DNA of 64,000 nucleotides from Microbacterium sp. 1.5R (GCF_001889265.1 NZ_CP018151.1:806001-870000), one strand, 5' to 3'. Counted from the first letter of the stretch, positions 1-8,825 are shown. Numbers and translations: made by a program. The notes: generated by a model from the sequence alone, not told the origin.

Positions 1-244
1 CGCCCGCGCCGAGGTGCACCGCCGTCAGGGGACCGGCGGCGAGCTGGTCGATCACGGCGCCCATCCGCACGATGTACTCGAAGTGCAGGTGCGTGGGGTC
101 ATCCAGGTCGACGTGCGACTGCGGGGTGTCGTCGACGATGAGCTCGAATCCGCTGGTGAACTCCGACGGCACGATGCGGGCGATGCCTCCGTGGTCGAGA
201 CGGACCTGCGGGTGCTCGGTGTCCTTCGCTCGCGTCCTGCCCAT
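1..244 (-). CDS. Spermidine synthase-like SAM-dependent enzyme, N-terminal part
   Basis: This is the first 81 codons of a gene that runs off the left edge of the window. It starts at an ATG at 244 on the minus strand. The visible protein has a short charged N-terminus, a beta-rich segment ending in HLHFEYIVRMGAVID, and then LTAVHLGAG at the edge. The last piece matches the start of the Rossmann glycine motif of spermidine synthase-like SAM-binding proteins found widely in actinobacteria. The role is inferred: binding of SAM or decarboxylated SAM in the cytoplasm. It is divergent from the sugar transporter at 467, and the two share a 222-base intergenic region. The catalytic residues lie outside the window, so true aminopropyltransferase activity cannot be judged. 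Confidence 0.7.
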   Translation of the reverse strand, partial: MGRTRAKDTEHPQVRLDHGGIARIVPSEFTSGFELIVDDTPQSHVDLDDPTHLHFEYIVRMGAVIDQLAAGPLTAVHLGAG

Positions 245-381
245 GCTCCGAGACTACGCGCTCACTCCGCCTCGACATCGTGTGGTCGGCTCACGCGATG
301 GGAGGATTGAGGGCTGCTGACTCGCCGCGAGTCTGCCGCGGAGGCTCGATGTTACGGCCGCATGACGTTTCCGAGAATAAC

Positions 382-410
382 TTGCAGGGAATTAGTTAGT
401 GATGAATACT
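382..410 (+). promoter_or_regulatory. Predicted promoter of the sugar ABC / nagZ operon
   Basis: A -35-like TTGCAG (382-387) and a -10-like AATACT (405-410) are separated by exactly 17 bases. They lie in an unusually AT-rich island (about 366-415) in otherwise GC-rich DNA, some 55 bases before the lipoprotein start. The sequence GTTTCCGA just upstream (367-374) recurs before the oligopeptide transporter at 7068-7075. Confidence 0.5.
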
Positions 411-466
411 TTTTCCTACGTGGTAGGCACCCGATGCCGCCAGGACGTTCAAAGAGGAGATCCCTG

Positions 467-1759
467 ATGCACAAGCGCATTCTTCCGGTCGTGGCGCTGG
501 GCGCCGTGGCCACCCTGGGCCTGGCGGCCTGTGCCGGCGGCGGAGCCGACACCGGCGGAGCCGTCGACGGAGAGGGCCAGGAGCTCACCGTCTGGATCAT
601 GAAGGGCACGAACCCGGACGCGAGCGCGTTCTACGACGAGGTCTCGAGCGCCTTCGAAGACGAGACCGGCGCCACGGTCAAGATCGAGGAGATCCAGTGG
701 GCGGACGCTCACGATCGCTTCGTCACGTCGATCGCCGGCGGCACCACGCCCGACATCGCCGAGACCGGAACCACCTGGACCGCGGAGTTCGCTGACGCCG
801 GTGCCCTCGAGCCGCTCGACGAGTACGTCGACGCCGAAGACGGCCTGCGTGACGACCTCGTCGAGGGCCTCGCGGTCGCCGGCACCTACGAAGACGAGCT
901 CTACGGCATGCCCTGGTACGCCGGAGTCCGCTCCATCGTCTACCGCACCGACGTGTTCGAGGAGCTCGGTCTCGAGGCCCCGAAGACGTGGGACGACATC
1001 GTCACCGCTGGCGAGGCCATCAAGGCCGCCAAGCCCGACATGCTGCCGTTCCCCGTCGCGGGTGACGCGGAGTTCCAGGTGTACCCCTGGGTCTGGGGCG
1101 CCGGCGGCGAGGTCGCGACCCTCGACGGCAAGACCTGGACGAGCGAACTCGACAGCAAGGAGTCGCAGGCCGGCATCGAGTTCTACACCGGACTCGCGAC
1201 CGAGCACGGCTTCTCCTCCGCCGGGGCCACGACCTGGAAGGAGACGGACCTCCGTGACTCGTTCACGCAGGGCAACGTCGCCATGATGCTCTCGGGCTCC
1301 TGGACCCCGAAGGCTCTGATCGAGGCCAACCCCGAGCTCGAGGGCAAGATCGGCGCCGCCGTGATCCCCGGCGAGGACGGCGGCATCGCTCCGTCCGTGC
1401 TCGGCGGCTCGCACCTGTCGGTCTTCAACACGACCGAGAACGCCGACCTCGCATGGGAGTTCGTCAAGCTGATGACCACGGGCGAGTTCGCCGAGAAGTG
1501 GGCTGACGAGACCGGATATTTCCCGGGAGTGCAGTCCGCGATGGAGGAGGCCCTGGCCTCGACCGACCCGCTCGTCGCTCCGTTCGCGCAGCAGATGGTC
1601 GAGGGCGGCGCATCCGTGCCGGTCACCCCGAACTTCGGTGCCGTTCAGGCGAAGAAGACCACCAACTCGATGATCCAGGCGATCCTCAGCGGGCAGAAGG
1701 ACGTCGCCACGGCGACGAAGGACGCCGCCGCTGAGATGACCGATCTGCTCAACCAGTAA
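467..1759 (+). CDS. Sugar ABC transporter substrate-binding lipoprotein (CUT1 type)
   Basis: This is a 430-residue extracellular solute-binding protein that should deliver a sugar or oligosaccharide to the permeases encoded next. I chose the ATG at 467 because GAGGAG stands about 7 bases before it. The upstream in-frame ATG at 362 would lengthen the signal peptide and lies in the promoter. The start gives a classic lipoprotein signal: MHKR, a hydrophobic stretch, then the lipobox LAAC near residue 20 for lipid anchoring. The mature domain has the family 1 binding-protein pattern (EDETGATVKIEEIQW, then GGTTPDIAE). Substrate is not readable from sequence. The neighbouring NagZ and RpiR regulator suggest an amino-sugar or muropeptide-derived sugar; this is inference. 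Confidence 0.92.
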   Translation: MHKRILPVVALGAVATLGLAACAGGGADTGGAVDGEGQELTVWIMKGTNPDASAFYDEVSSAFEDETGATVKIEEIQWADAHDRFVTSIAGGTTPDIAETGTTWTAEFADAGALEPLDEYVDAEDGLRDDLVEGLAVAGTYEDELYGMPWYAGVRSIVYRTDVFEELGLEAPKTWDDIVTAGEAIKAAKPDMLPFPVAGDAEFQVYPWVWGAGGEVATLDGKTWTSELDSKESQAGIEFYTGLATEHGFSSAGATTWKETDLRDSFTQGNVAMMLSGSWTPKALIEANPELEGKIGAAVIPGEDGGIAPSVLGGSHLSVFNTTENADLAWEFVKLMTTGEFAEKWADETGYFPGVQSAMEEALASTDPLVAPFAQQMVEGGASVPVTPNFGAVQAKKTTNSMIQAILSGQKDVATATKDAAAEMTDLLNQ

Positions 1760-1773
1760 GGCTGTATCCCTTC

Positions 1774-2751
1774 ATGTCGATGGTGCAAGCGCCACTGCCG
1801 GTCACGAAGGCGGAGTCCACCTCCGCCTCCGTGGCCGGCGGCCGGCCGCCCAAGCGGGGTTTCTCGCTGATCACGGCCCGCCCCTGGCTTCTTCTCGCCC
1901 CCGGGCTGGTCATCCTCGCGGTGCTCATGCTCTGGCCGCTCATCCAGGTCGTCATCTTCTCGCTGCAGGACTACGGTCTTCGCGAGATCAACACCGGCGA
2001 GAACAACTGGATCGGCGTCGACAATTACGTCGAGGCGCTCACCAACCCGACACTGTGGACCGTCGTCCTGCCGAACACCGTCGGCTTCGCCGCCGTCGCC
2101 GTGTTCGTCACGGTCGCGGTCGGCACGCTCGTGGCGCTGCTGCTCGCGAAGCTGGGCACGGTGTGGCGCACCATCGTCTCGAGCTGCATCATGGTGGCGT
2201 GGGCGATGCCCGCCGTCACCGGAACCTACGTCTGGACGTTCATCTTCGATGCCGACCGCGGCATCTTCAACACCGTCCTGCAGGATCTCGGCCTGATGGA
2301 CGACCCGGTGAACTGGTTCACCAATCAGTGGTCGTTCTACGCGATCGTGCTGCTGAACGTCGTGCACCACGGCTTCCCGTTCGTCGCCATCACGGTGCTC
2401 GCGGGCCTGCTCGGCGTCTCGAAGGAGATGCTCGAGGCGGCCGCGCTCGACGGCGCGAACGCGTGGATGCGGTTCTGGAAGATCATCTTCCCCACTCTCA
2501 AGCCCGTCTTCTCGGTCGTGATCATCCTGTCGACGATCTGGGACTTCAAGGTCTTCGCGCAGGTCTACCTGATGCCCGGTGGAGGCGGCGGCAACCGGTC
2601 GGTGCTGAACCTCGGCGTCTGGTCGTACGTCGAATCCTTCGGCCAGAACCGCTACGGCTTCGGTGCCGCGCTCGCCGTGCTGCTCACCCTCGTGCTGATC
2701 GGCATCACGATCGTGTACATCCGCTCCCTCATGAAGGAGGACGAGCTGTGA
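1774..2751 (+). CDS. Sugar ABC transporter permease, MalF/UgpA type
   Basis: This 325-residue inner-membrane protein has a cytoplasmic N-terminal tail of about 35 residues, then six predicted membrane spans beginning at PWLLLAPGLVILAVLML. The EAA loop that contacts the ATPase is visible as EAAALDGANAWMRFWKIIFP near residues 222-242. It is the first of two permeases downstream of the binding protein, 14 bases after its stop. No strong ribosome site precedes the ATG, only AAGG about 12 bases upstream, so translation may depend on the preceding gene. ATG 1780 is an alternative start. Confidence 0.92.
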   Translation: MSMVQAPLPVTKAESTSASVAGGRPPKRGFSLITARPWLLLAPGLVILAVLMLWPLIQVVIFSLQDYGLREINTGENNWIGVDNYVEALTNPTLWTVVLPNTVGFAAVAVFVTVAVGTLVALLLAKLGTVWRTIVSSCIMVAWAMPAVTGTYVWTFIFDADRGIFNTVLQDLGLMDDPVNWFTNQWSFYAIVLLNVVHHGFPFVAITVLAGLLGVSKEMLEAAALDGANAWMRFWKIIFPTLKPVFSVVIILSTIWDFKVFAQVYLMPGGGGGNRSVLNLGVWSYVESFGQNRYGFGAALAVLLTLVLIGITIVYIRSLMKEDEL

Positions 2752-3581
2752 ACCCCCGCCCGTCTGTCATGTCGCGCGTCGGCACCGGCATCGCGATCGC
2801 CGCCGTCCTGATCTTCACGCTGTTCCCCGTCTACTGGATGGTCTCCAGTGCGCTCGACGCCAAGGCGTCCAGCGGAGGGCAGTCGCTGCTGCCTCAGGAG
2901 TTCACGTTCGACAACTTCGCCTTCGTCCTCACCGACGGCGGTTTCGGCACCTACCTCCGCAACTCCGCGATCGTGGCTCTCGTCACCGTCCTGGTCAGCG
3001 CCCTCGTGTGTCTGCTCGCGGCTGTCGCAGTCGCCCGGTTCCGCTTCAAGTTCCGCACGACCATCCTGATGATGATCCTCGTCGTGCAGATGGTTCCGCT
3101 CGAGGCCCTCGTCATCCCGCTCTTCCTGCAGGTCAAGAGCCTCGGGCTGCTCAACAGCATCCTCGGCCTGATGGTCGTGTACGTCGCGCTCTCGCTGGCG
3201 TTCGGGATCTGGATGCTGCGCGGATTCGTCGCCGCCGTGCCCGTCGAGCTCGAGGAGGCCGCGTACATCGACGGCGCCAGCTGGTGGCGGATGTTCCGCT
3301 CGATCCTGCTGCCGCTGGTGATGCCCGGTCTCGTCGCGACCAGCATCTTCAGCTTCATCACGGCCTGGAACGAATTCATCTTCGCCATGACGATCCTCGG
3401 CAGCGCGACCGACCAGTACACGGTCTCGATCGGACTGAAGTCGTTCTTCGGCCTGCACTCCAACGACTGGGGCAGCATCATGGCCGCGTCGACGATCATC
3501 ACGATCCCGGTGATGGTGTTCTTCGTGATCGTGCAGCGTCGTCTCTCGGCCGGCATGGTCGCGGGAGCGGTGAAGGGATGA
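2748..3581 (+). CDS. Sugar ABC transporter permease, MalG/UgpE type
   Basis: This is a 277-residue second permease of the same transporter. It begins at GTG 2748, overlapping the stop of the first permease (GTGA) and preceded by AAGGAGG at 2734-2740, which is a strong ribosome site at good spacing. Six membrane segments are predicted. The EAA loop reads EEAAYIDGASWWRMFRSILL near residues 168-187. The gene overlaps the downstream nagZ by four bases, so the three genes are one translationally coupled unit. No ATPase gene follows. Most CUT1 systems of this kind in actinobacteria borrow a shared MsiK/UgpC-type ATPase from elsewhere in the genome. Confidence 0.92.
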   Translation: MNPRPSVMSRVGTGIAIAAVLIFTLFPVYWMVSSALDAKASSGGQSLLPQEFTFDNFAFVLTDGGFGTYLRNSAIVALVTVLVSALVCLLAAVAVARFRFKFRTTILMMILVVQMVPLEALVIPLFLQVKSLGLLNSILGLMVVYVALSLAFGIWMLRGFVAAVPVELEEAAYIDGASWWRMFRSILLPLVMPGLVATSIFSFITAWNEFIFAMTILGSATDQYTVSIGLKSFFGLHSNDWGSIMAASTIITIPVMVFFVIVQRRLSAGMVAGAVKG

Positions 3582-5089
3582 CCGACGACCTCGTCCGCCT
3601 CGCCAACGGGGTGCTCTGGCCGGGGTTCCTCGGCACGGAGGCCCCCGAATGGCTTCTCGACGAGCTGCGCGACGGCCTCGCGGGTGTCATGTACTTCAGT
3701 CAGAACGTCGGCGAGGGACTTCCGGCTCTGAGCGACGAGATCCTCCGGGCCAATCCGGACGCGCTGATCGGGATCGACGAGGAGGGCGGCAACGTCACAC
3801 GCCTCGAGTCCGCAGCCGGCTCCACGCTTCCGGGGGCGGCTCAGCTGGGCATCGTCGACGACGTCGAGGCGACACGGGCATCGGGTGCCGAGCTGGCTCG
3901 ACGAGTGGCCGCGATCGGCGGCAACGTCGTGCTCGGTCCCGTCGCGGATGTGAACACCGATCCGCGGAATCCTGTGATCGGCGTCCGTTCCTTCGGCAGC
4001 GACCAGAAGCTCGTCGCCCGACACGTGCAGGCGGCGGTGGAGGGACTGCAGAGCACGGCGGTCGCGGCGTGCGTCAAGCACTTCCCGGGGCACGGTGACA
4101 CGCACACCGACTCGCACCACGCACTGCCCGAGATCTCGCTGGGGATCGAGGAGCTCGAGCGCGTGCACCTCGAGCCGTTCCGCGCGGCGGTGGCCGCAGG
4201 TGTCGACGCCGTCATGACCGCGCACATCGTCGTTCCCGCCTGGGGCGCCGAGCCGGCGACGCTGAACCCCCGAGTGCTCGGGCTGCTCCGTGGCTGGGGC
4301 TTCGACGGCGTGATCATCACGGATGCCCTCGACATGGCGGCCATCCGCGAGACCGTCGGCATCGGCGAAGGCGCCGCGCGTGCCCTCGCGGCCGGAGCGG
4401 ATCTGCTGTGCATCGGCAACCCGACGAACCGCGGTGAGGCCACGCTCCCCGACCAGGACCGTCGAGACTTCCTCGCCGCGCGCGACGGGATCCTCGCGGC
4501 GGTGGACGACGGCTCACTCTCTCGCGAGCGACTCGCCGAAGCGGCCGGGAGGGTCTCCCGCCTGGCTCAGACGCTGAGCGTCCGTGCCGAGACTGCGACT
4601 CCCGTCGACTACGACGGATCGGACATCGTCCGACGCGCGATCACAGGAGTGACGCGCGATGCCGAGGCGCTCGCCGTCGTCGACGCTCGCCGACGTTCGA
4701 CGCTCGCGGTCGACAGCGCGTCGGCGTACGTGGCTGAGACTCTGGCGGCAGACGGTCATCGCGTGCGCGTCGACGTCGCACGGACGACGATCGACGAGCA
4801 GGATGGGGCTCTCGACGCGGCTGTCGCGGCAGACGGACTGACGGTCGTCCTCGTGGATCGTCCAGACACCGACGACGGGCAGCGTGCGCTCGTCGAGCGC
4901 GCCGCTCTGCGTGATCCCGACGCGGTCGTGGTCAACGTCGGACTCGCGGCACGGCGGCCTCTGCCCCTCGCGCTCGTGGAGGTCGGATCCGCGAGCCGGA
5001 TCGGAGCCCAGGCCGCCAGAGATCGACTGATCGGGGGCTCGTCGCGCCGCGCCGATCCGTCGCCCGACAGCGCAGGTGCCGCCGACTGA
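3578..5089 (+). CDS. nagZ: Beta-N-acetylhexosaminidase, glycoside hydrolase family 3 (NagZ type)
   Basis: This 503-residue enzyme is expected to release N-acetylglucosamine from 1,6-anhydroMurNAc- or MurNAc-containing muropeptides or chito-oligosaccharides. The start ATG at 3578 overlaps the permease stop (ATGA). It shows the GH3 hallmarks: IGIDEEGGNVTRLES, the NagZ-type loop KHFPGHGDTHTDSH at residues 167-180 with the Asp178/His180 pair serving as acid-base, and IITDALDM with the likely nucleophile Asp249. There is no signal peptide, so it should act in the cytoplasm on imported substrate. The protein is longer than single-domain NagZ (about 340 residues); the last 150 residues resemble the second GH3 domain of the longer form. 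Confidence 0.88.
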   Translation: MTDDLVRLANGVLWPGFLGTEAPEWLLDELRDGLAGVMYFSQNVGEGLPALSDEILRANPDALIGIDEEGGNVTRLESAAGSTLPGAAQLGIVDDVEATRASGAELARRVAAIGGNVVLGPVADVNTDPRNPVIGVRSFGSDQKLVARHVQAAVEGLQSTAVAACVKHFPGHGDTHTDSHHALPEISLGIEELERVHLEPFRAAVAAGVDAVMTAHIVVPAWGAEPATLNPRVLGLLRGWGFDGVIITDALDMAAIRETVGIGEGAARALAAGADLLCIGNPTNRGEATLPDQDRRDFLAARDGILAAVDDGSLSRERLAEAAGRVSRLAQTLSVRAETATPVDYDGSDIVRRAITGVTRDAEALAVVDARRRSTLAVDSASAYVAETLAADGHRVRVDVARTTIDEQDGALDAAVAADGLTVVLVDRPDTDDGQRALVERAALRDPDAVVVNVGLAARRPLPLALVEVGSASRIGAQAARDRLIGGSSRRADPSPDSAGAAD

Positions 5090-5091
5090 GG

Positions 5092-5097
5092 CAGGAT
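5092..5097 (+). promoter_or_regulatory. Candidate -10 element for leaderless rpiR-family gene
   Basis: CAGGAT ends exactly six bases before the GTG at 5104, the spacing expected if transcription starts at the first base of the start codon. No convincing -35 is visible. Confidence 0.35.
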
Positions 5098-5103
5098 GAC
5101 ACC

Positions 5104-5970
5104 GTGGACGCCGATGTTCTCGCGCTGGTGCGCCGATCCGTTCCCCGACTGAGTGCTGCAGAAGCACGGGTCGCGGAGACGATCCTCGGAGACCCCACGC
5201 TCGTCGTCGACCTCGCCATCAACGACCTCGCCCAGCTCTGTCACACATCGCTGTCGACCGTGGCTCGCTTCGCGCAGTCGCTCGGCTTCAGCGGATACCG
5301 GGAGCTGCGGGTCGCGGTCGCCCGCACGATCACGCTCGCCCAGGCGCAGCAGGCGCGCTTCGGCCTCGACACCACGGCGATCGATCCCGATGACGAGCCG
5401 TCCGCCATCGCCGCGAAGCTCGCGGCACAGGAGATCGACGCGATCGAGAAGACGGCGCTCGGACTGGACGCCGACGCGCTCGACCGCGTCGCCAGGGCCG
5501 TCGTGGCGGCGCGACACGTCGATCTGTTCGGGCAGGCCGCATCGTCGTTGACCGCTCAGGACCTTCAGCAGAAGCTCGCGCGCATCGGGTGCTCGGTCGC
5601 GCACTCCGCCGATCCGCACCTCGCCCTCACGACGGCGTCGCTGCGGACCCCGGAGGACGTCGTCATCGCGTTCTCCCACGGGGGCGAGACGCAGGAGGTC
5701 GTCCGGGCTGTCGAGATCGCCAGAGATGCGGGCGCCTTGTCGGTGGCCATCACCAGCGCGCCCGACTCGACGCTCGCGCTCGCCGCAGACGTCTCGCTGA
5801 TCACCTACGCGCAGGAGTCGCCGTTCCGCATGGCCGCGATGTCGAGCCGCATCGCGCAGCTGGCGCTGGTCGACATCCTCTTCGTCCGGGTCGTCCAGCA
5901 CCGGGGCGAACCCGTGGTCATCCCGCTGCAGCTGACGCACGACGCTGCGGCGCCGCGTCGACGTCGCTAG
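5104..5970 (+). CDS. RpiR/MurR-family transcriptional regulator
   Basis: This is a 288-residue regulator with two parts. An N-terminal RpiR-type helix-turn-helix occupies roughly residues 1-75 (LSAAEARVAETIL, then DLAQLCHTSLSTVARFAQSLGFSGYRELR). A SIS sugar-phosphate-binding domain spans about 120-260 (VDLFGQAASSLTAQDLQQKL and VVIAFSHGGETQEVV). Such proteins sense phosphorylated sugars; MurR of E. coli senses MurNAc-6-phosphate. It lies 14 bases after nagZ and converges on a PfkB kinase that could make its ligand. The logical targets are the operons at 467 and 7130. The GTG start has no Shine-Dalgarno sequence and fits a leaderless transcript. Confidence 0.88.
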   Translation: MDADVLALVRRSVPRLSAAEARVAETILGDPTLVVDLAINDLAQLCHTSLSTVARFAQSLGFSGYRELRVAVARTITLAQAQQARFGLDTTAIDPDDEPSAIAAKLAAQEIDAIEKTALGLDADALDRVARAVVAARHVDLFGQAASSLTAQDLQQKLARIGCSVAHSADPHLALTTASLRTPEDVVIAFSHGGETQEVVRAVEIARDAGALSVAITSAPDSTLALAADVSLITYAQESPFRMAAMSSRIAQLALVDILFVRVVQHRGEPVVIPLQLTHDAAAPRRRR

Positions 5971-6039
5971 AGGCAGGCGATGAGATACCCGTCGACCGTC
6001 ACCGGTGCCCGTGTCGACCGGCAGGAACAGCGCCGCTGA

Positions 6040-6960
6040 TCAGTCGATGTGGTCTCGGGTGCTGACCAGTGCCCTGGTCGCGATCCGGTGCGCGCGAGCG
6101 AGGCTGCCGGTGAGCGAGAGTCCCGACAGGACGCCGGCCAGGAATCCGGCGGCGAACGCGTCTCCGGCGCCGATGGACTCCACGACGGGGACATCGAGCG
6201 ACCTGCTGTCGGTGCGCTCGGCGCCGTCGAAGGCCACAGCGCCGTCTGGACTCGTGGCCAGCAGGTACCTCGGTTCGGGGAACAGCTCGCGCAGTCGATC
6301 GGGCTCGCCGGTGCCGAAGACCGCCTCGGCGTCGGGGCGTGTGCAGAACGCGATGTCGGCGCGGCGGACGTAGTCCGCGATCACCGCGCGCCCCTCCTCC
6401 TGTCGCCCGCGCCACAGCGCAGGTCGCCAGTTCACGTCGAAGCTGAGCAGCCGCCCGTCGCGCGGCGCATCGAAGAGGGCGTTCTGCGCTGCGTGGGCGG
6501 TGTCCGAGAGAGCAGGCGTGATCCCCGAGGTGTGCACGAGGGCGGCCTGTGACAGCAGCGCGGATGCCGCGTCGGAGTCGAGCGTCGCCGGCGACAGGGC
6601 CGCGGCCGCGGAGCCCGAGCGGTAGTAGTGCATGGTCCCGTCGACGGAGCCGTCCGGACGCGGTGACAGCTCCTTGACGTAGAGGCCGGTGGGCGCCTCG
6701 GCGTCGATCTCCACGGCGGAGTCGTCGACCTCGTGCCGGCGCAGCTCGGCGGTGAGGAAGCGCCCGAACCCGTCGTCGCCCACACGGGAGACGACGGCGG
6801 TGCGGATGCCGGCCGAGGCCAGTGCGATCGCCGTGTTCCACTCCGCTCCGGCGAGCGAGCGGTGGAACGTCCGCACGTCCTCGAGGGGCGCGGCGATGGC
6901 CGGGACGAAGGAGACGAGGCCCTCGCCGACGCAGACGGCGAGGGGAGACGTGTCGGGCAC
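6040..6960 (-). CDS. PfkB-family carbohydrate kinase (KdgK/ribokinase-like)
   Basis: This 306-residue cytoplasmic sugar kinase phosphorylates a sugar or sugar acid with ATP. The N-terminal substrate motif GAEWNTAIALASAGI is at about residues 38-52. The C-terminal PfkB signature SIGAGDAFAAGFLAG, with the catalytic Asp, is near 266-280. It resembles 2-keto-3-deoxygluconate kinases more than fructokinases, but the family is poorly predictive of substrate. It is convergent with the RpiR-type regulator and divergent from the oligopeptide transporter. In this context it may phosphorylate the sugar released by NagZ, which is inference. Confidence 0.85.
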   Translation of the reverse strand: MPDTSPLAVCVGEGLVSFVPAIAAPLEDVRTFHRSLAGAEWNTAIALASAGIRTAVVSRVGDDGFGRFLTAELRRHEVDDSAVEIDAEAPTGLYVKELSPRPDGSVDGTMHYYRSGSAAAALSPATLDSDAASALLSQAALVHTSGITPALSDTAHAAQNALFDAPRDGRLLSFDVNWRPALWRGRQEEGRAVIADYVRRADIAFCTRPDAEAVFGTGEPDRLRELFPEPRYLLATSPDGAVAFDGAERTDSRSLDVPVVESIGAGDAFAAGFLAGVLSGLSLTGSLARAHRIATRALVSTRDHID

Positions 6961-7026
6961 GCTCTGGAGATTACCGGATCGGCCACACCCCCGGACATCC
7001 GTAACAGGAATGAAACCTGCAGGTGT

Positions 7027-7055
7027 TTGGCATCGGTCTGCGCACTGGGTAGTTT
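7027..7055 (+). promoter_or_regulatory. Predicted promoter of the oligopeptide transporter operon
   Basis: A -35 of TTGGCA (7027-7032, five of six matches to consensus) and a -10 of TAGTTT (7050-7055) are spaced by 17 bases. Transcription should begin near 7062, just before the inverted repeat at 7070-7095. Confidence 0.55.
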
Positions 7056-7069
7056 CAAGGAATCACCGT

Positions 7070-7095
7070 TTCCGAAGTCGACGATGTCTTCGGAA
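7070..7095. promoter_or_regulatory. 26-bp inverted repeat, candidate operator or leader hairpin
   Basis: There is a perfect 8-bp inverted repeat, TTCCGAAG (7070-7077) and CTTCGGAA (7088-7095), with a 10-base spacer. It sits about 15-40 bases downstream of the predicted -10, where a repressor could block transcription. The left arm with its flank (GTTTCCGA) also occurs at 367-374 before the sugar operon, so the nearby RpiR-type protein is a candidate binder. Confidence 0.5.
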
Positions 7096-7129
7096 CGCGC
7101 ACAGCAGCGCTCGACAGGAAGGTCACACA

Positions 7130-8803
7130 ATGCACCACTCAGTCATGCGTCGGCGAGGTCTCATCGCCGTCACCGGAGCGGCAGTCGCCGCGATGGTCCT
7201 CTCAGGATGCGTCGCCAGCGAGCGCGGCGACGACGGCGGAGAGGCGTCCGGCGATGTCGACGGAACCTTCGTGTTCGCGGCGTCCTCCGACCCCGCGAGC
7301 CTCGACCCGGCCTTCGCCCAGGACGGCGAGAGCTTCCGCGTCTCGCGTCAGATCTTCGAGGGCCTCGTCGGCACCGAGCCCGGCACGGCCGACCCGGCAC
7401 CGCTGCTGGCCGAGTCATGGGAATCGTCCGAAGACGGCATGAGCCACACCTTCACGCTGAAGGAGGACGTGACCTTCCACGACGGCACGCCGTTCAACGC
7501 CGAAGCCGTATGCGCGAACTTCGACCGCTGGTTCAACTGGACCGGCCTCGCGGCCTCCGAGGCGTTCGGCTACTACTACAACAAGCTCTTCAAGGGCTAC
7601 GCGGAGAACCCGGCTGACGCCGTCTACAAGTCCTGCACCCCCGACGGCGACTACTCCGTGACGATCGACCTGAACAAGCCGTTCGCAGGGTTCGTGGCGT
7701 CGCTGTCGCTGCCGTCCTTCTCCATGCAGAGCCCTTCGGCCCTGCAGGAGTTCGGTGCTGACGAGGTCAGCGGCTCGGCCGAGGCACCCGTCCTCTCGGA
7801 GTACGCGATGGGGCACCCGGTCGGTACCGGCCCGTACCAGTTCGACGAGTGGGCGCCGGGCGAGCAGGTCTCACTCAAGGCGTACGACGACTACTGGGGC
7901 GAGGCGGGTCAGATCGACGAGATCATCTTCCGCACGATCGACGACCCGACCGCGCGTCGTCAGGCTCTCGAGTCCGGCTCCATCGACGGCTACGACCTCG
8001 TCGGTCCGGCCGACACGCAGGCACTCGAGGACGACGGCTTCACCATGGTCTCCCGTCCTCCGTTCACGATCCTGTACCTCGCGTTCAACCAGGCGCTCCC
8101 TGAGCTGCAGGACCCGAAGGTCCGCGAGGCGCTCTCGTACGCGGTCGACAAGGATGCATTGATCAGCCAGGTCCTGCCCGAGGGCACCGAGAAGGCGATC
8201 GAGTTCGTGCCCGACACCGTCAACGGCTACAACCCCGATGTCACGACCTACGACTACGACCCCGAGAAGGCCAAGGAGCTGCTGGCAGAGGCCGGCTACG
8301 ACGAGGCCAACCCGCTGAAGCTGACCTTCAACTACCCGGTCAACGTCTCGCGTCCCTACATGCCGGACCCCGAGCAGATCTTCACGGTCCTCTCGTCGCA
8401 GCTCGCCGAGGTCGGCGTCGAGACCACCCCGGTCTCGGAGGAGTGGGTCGAGTACCTCGACCGCACCACCGGCACGTCGGACCACGGCATCCACCTGCTC
8501 GGCTGGACCGGTGACTACAACGACACGGACAACTTCGTCGGCGTCTTCTTCGGGCAGCAGAGCTCCGAGTGGGGCTTCGACAACCCGGAGCTGTTCCAGA
8601 AGCTCAACGAGGCTCGCGGCGTCTCCAACCTCGAGGACCAGACGGCCCTCTACGAGGAGATCAACGAGATGGTCGCGCAGTTCATCCCCGGTGTCCCGCT
8701 CGCGCACCCGGCGCCCACACTGGCGTTCGACCCGCGTGTCGAGAGCTACCCCGCCAGCCCGGTGAACGACGAGGTCTTCACGGACATCGTCCTCACCGAG
8801 TAG
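7130..8803 (+). CDS. Oligopeptide/dipeptide ABC transporter substrate-binding lipoprotein
   Basis: This 557-residue family 5 solute-binding protein is anchored outside the cell and captures peptides or similar ligands. ATG 7130 follows AGGAAGG at good spacing. The signal peptide has twin Arg residues (MRRRGLIAVTG) and ends in the lipobox LSGC at about residues 26-29. The family 5 pattern follows: DGTFVFAASSDPASLDPAFA, then AESWESSEDGMSHTFTLKED and HDGTPFNAEAVCANFDRW. It is first in a five-feature operon with two permeases and a double ATPase. Next to NagZ, a muropeptide or other peptide substrate is plausible, but the family also carries nickel and sugars. Confidence 0.93.
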   Translation: MHHSVMRRRGLIAVTGAAVAAMVLSGCVASERGDDGGEASGDVDGTFVFAASSDPASLDPAFAQDGESFRVSRQIFEGLVGTEPGTADPAPLLAESWESSEDGMSHTFTLKEDVTFHDGTPFNAEAVCANFDRWFNWTGLAASEAFGYYYNKLFKGYAENPADAVYKSCTPDGDYSVTIDLNKPFAGFVASLSLPSFSMQSPSALQEFGADEVSGSAEAPVLSEYAMGHPVGTGPYQFDEWAPGEQVSLKAYDDYWGEAGQIDEIIFRTIDDPTARRQALESGSIDGYDLVGPADTQALEDDGFTMVSRPPFTILYLAFNQALPELQDPKVREALSYAVDKDALISQVLPEGTEKAIEFVPDTVNGYNPDVTTYDYDPEKAKELLAEAGYDEANPLKLTFNYPVNVSRPYMPDPEQIFTVLSSQLAEVGVETTPVSEEWVEYLDRTTGTSDHGIHLLGWTGDYNDTDNFVGVFFGQQSSEWGFDNPELFQKLNEARGVSNLEDQTALYEEINEMVAQFIPGVPLAHPAPTLAFDPRVESYPASPVNDEVFTDIVLTE

Positions 8804-8825
8804 GTCTGACCGACTGAGTTGCCCA

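Noticed and set aside
362..466. ATG 362 as start of the sugar-binding lipoprotein
   Set aside because: It would place 35 polar residues before the signal peptide and overlaps the predicted promoter; ATG 467 has a clear ribosome site.
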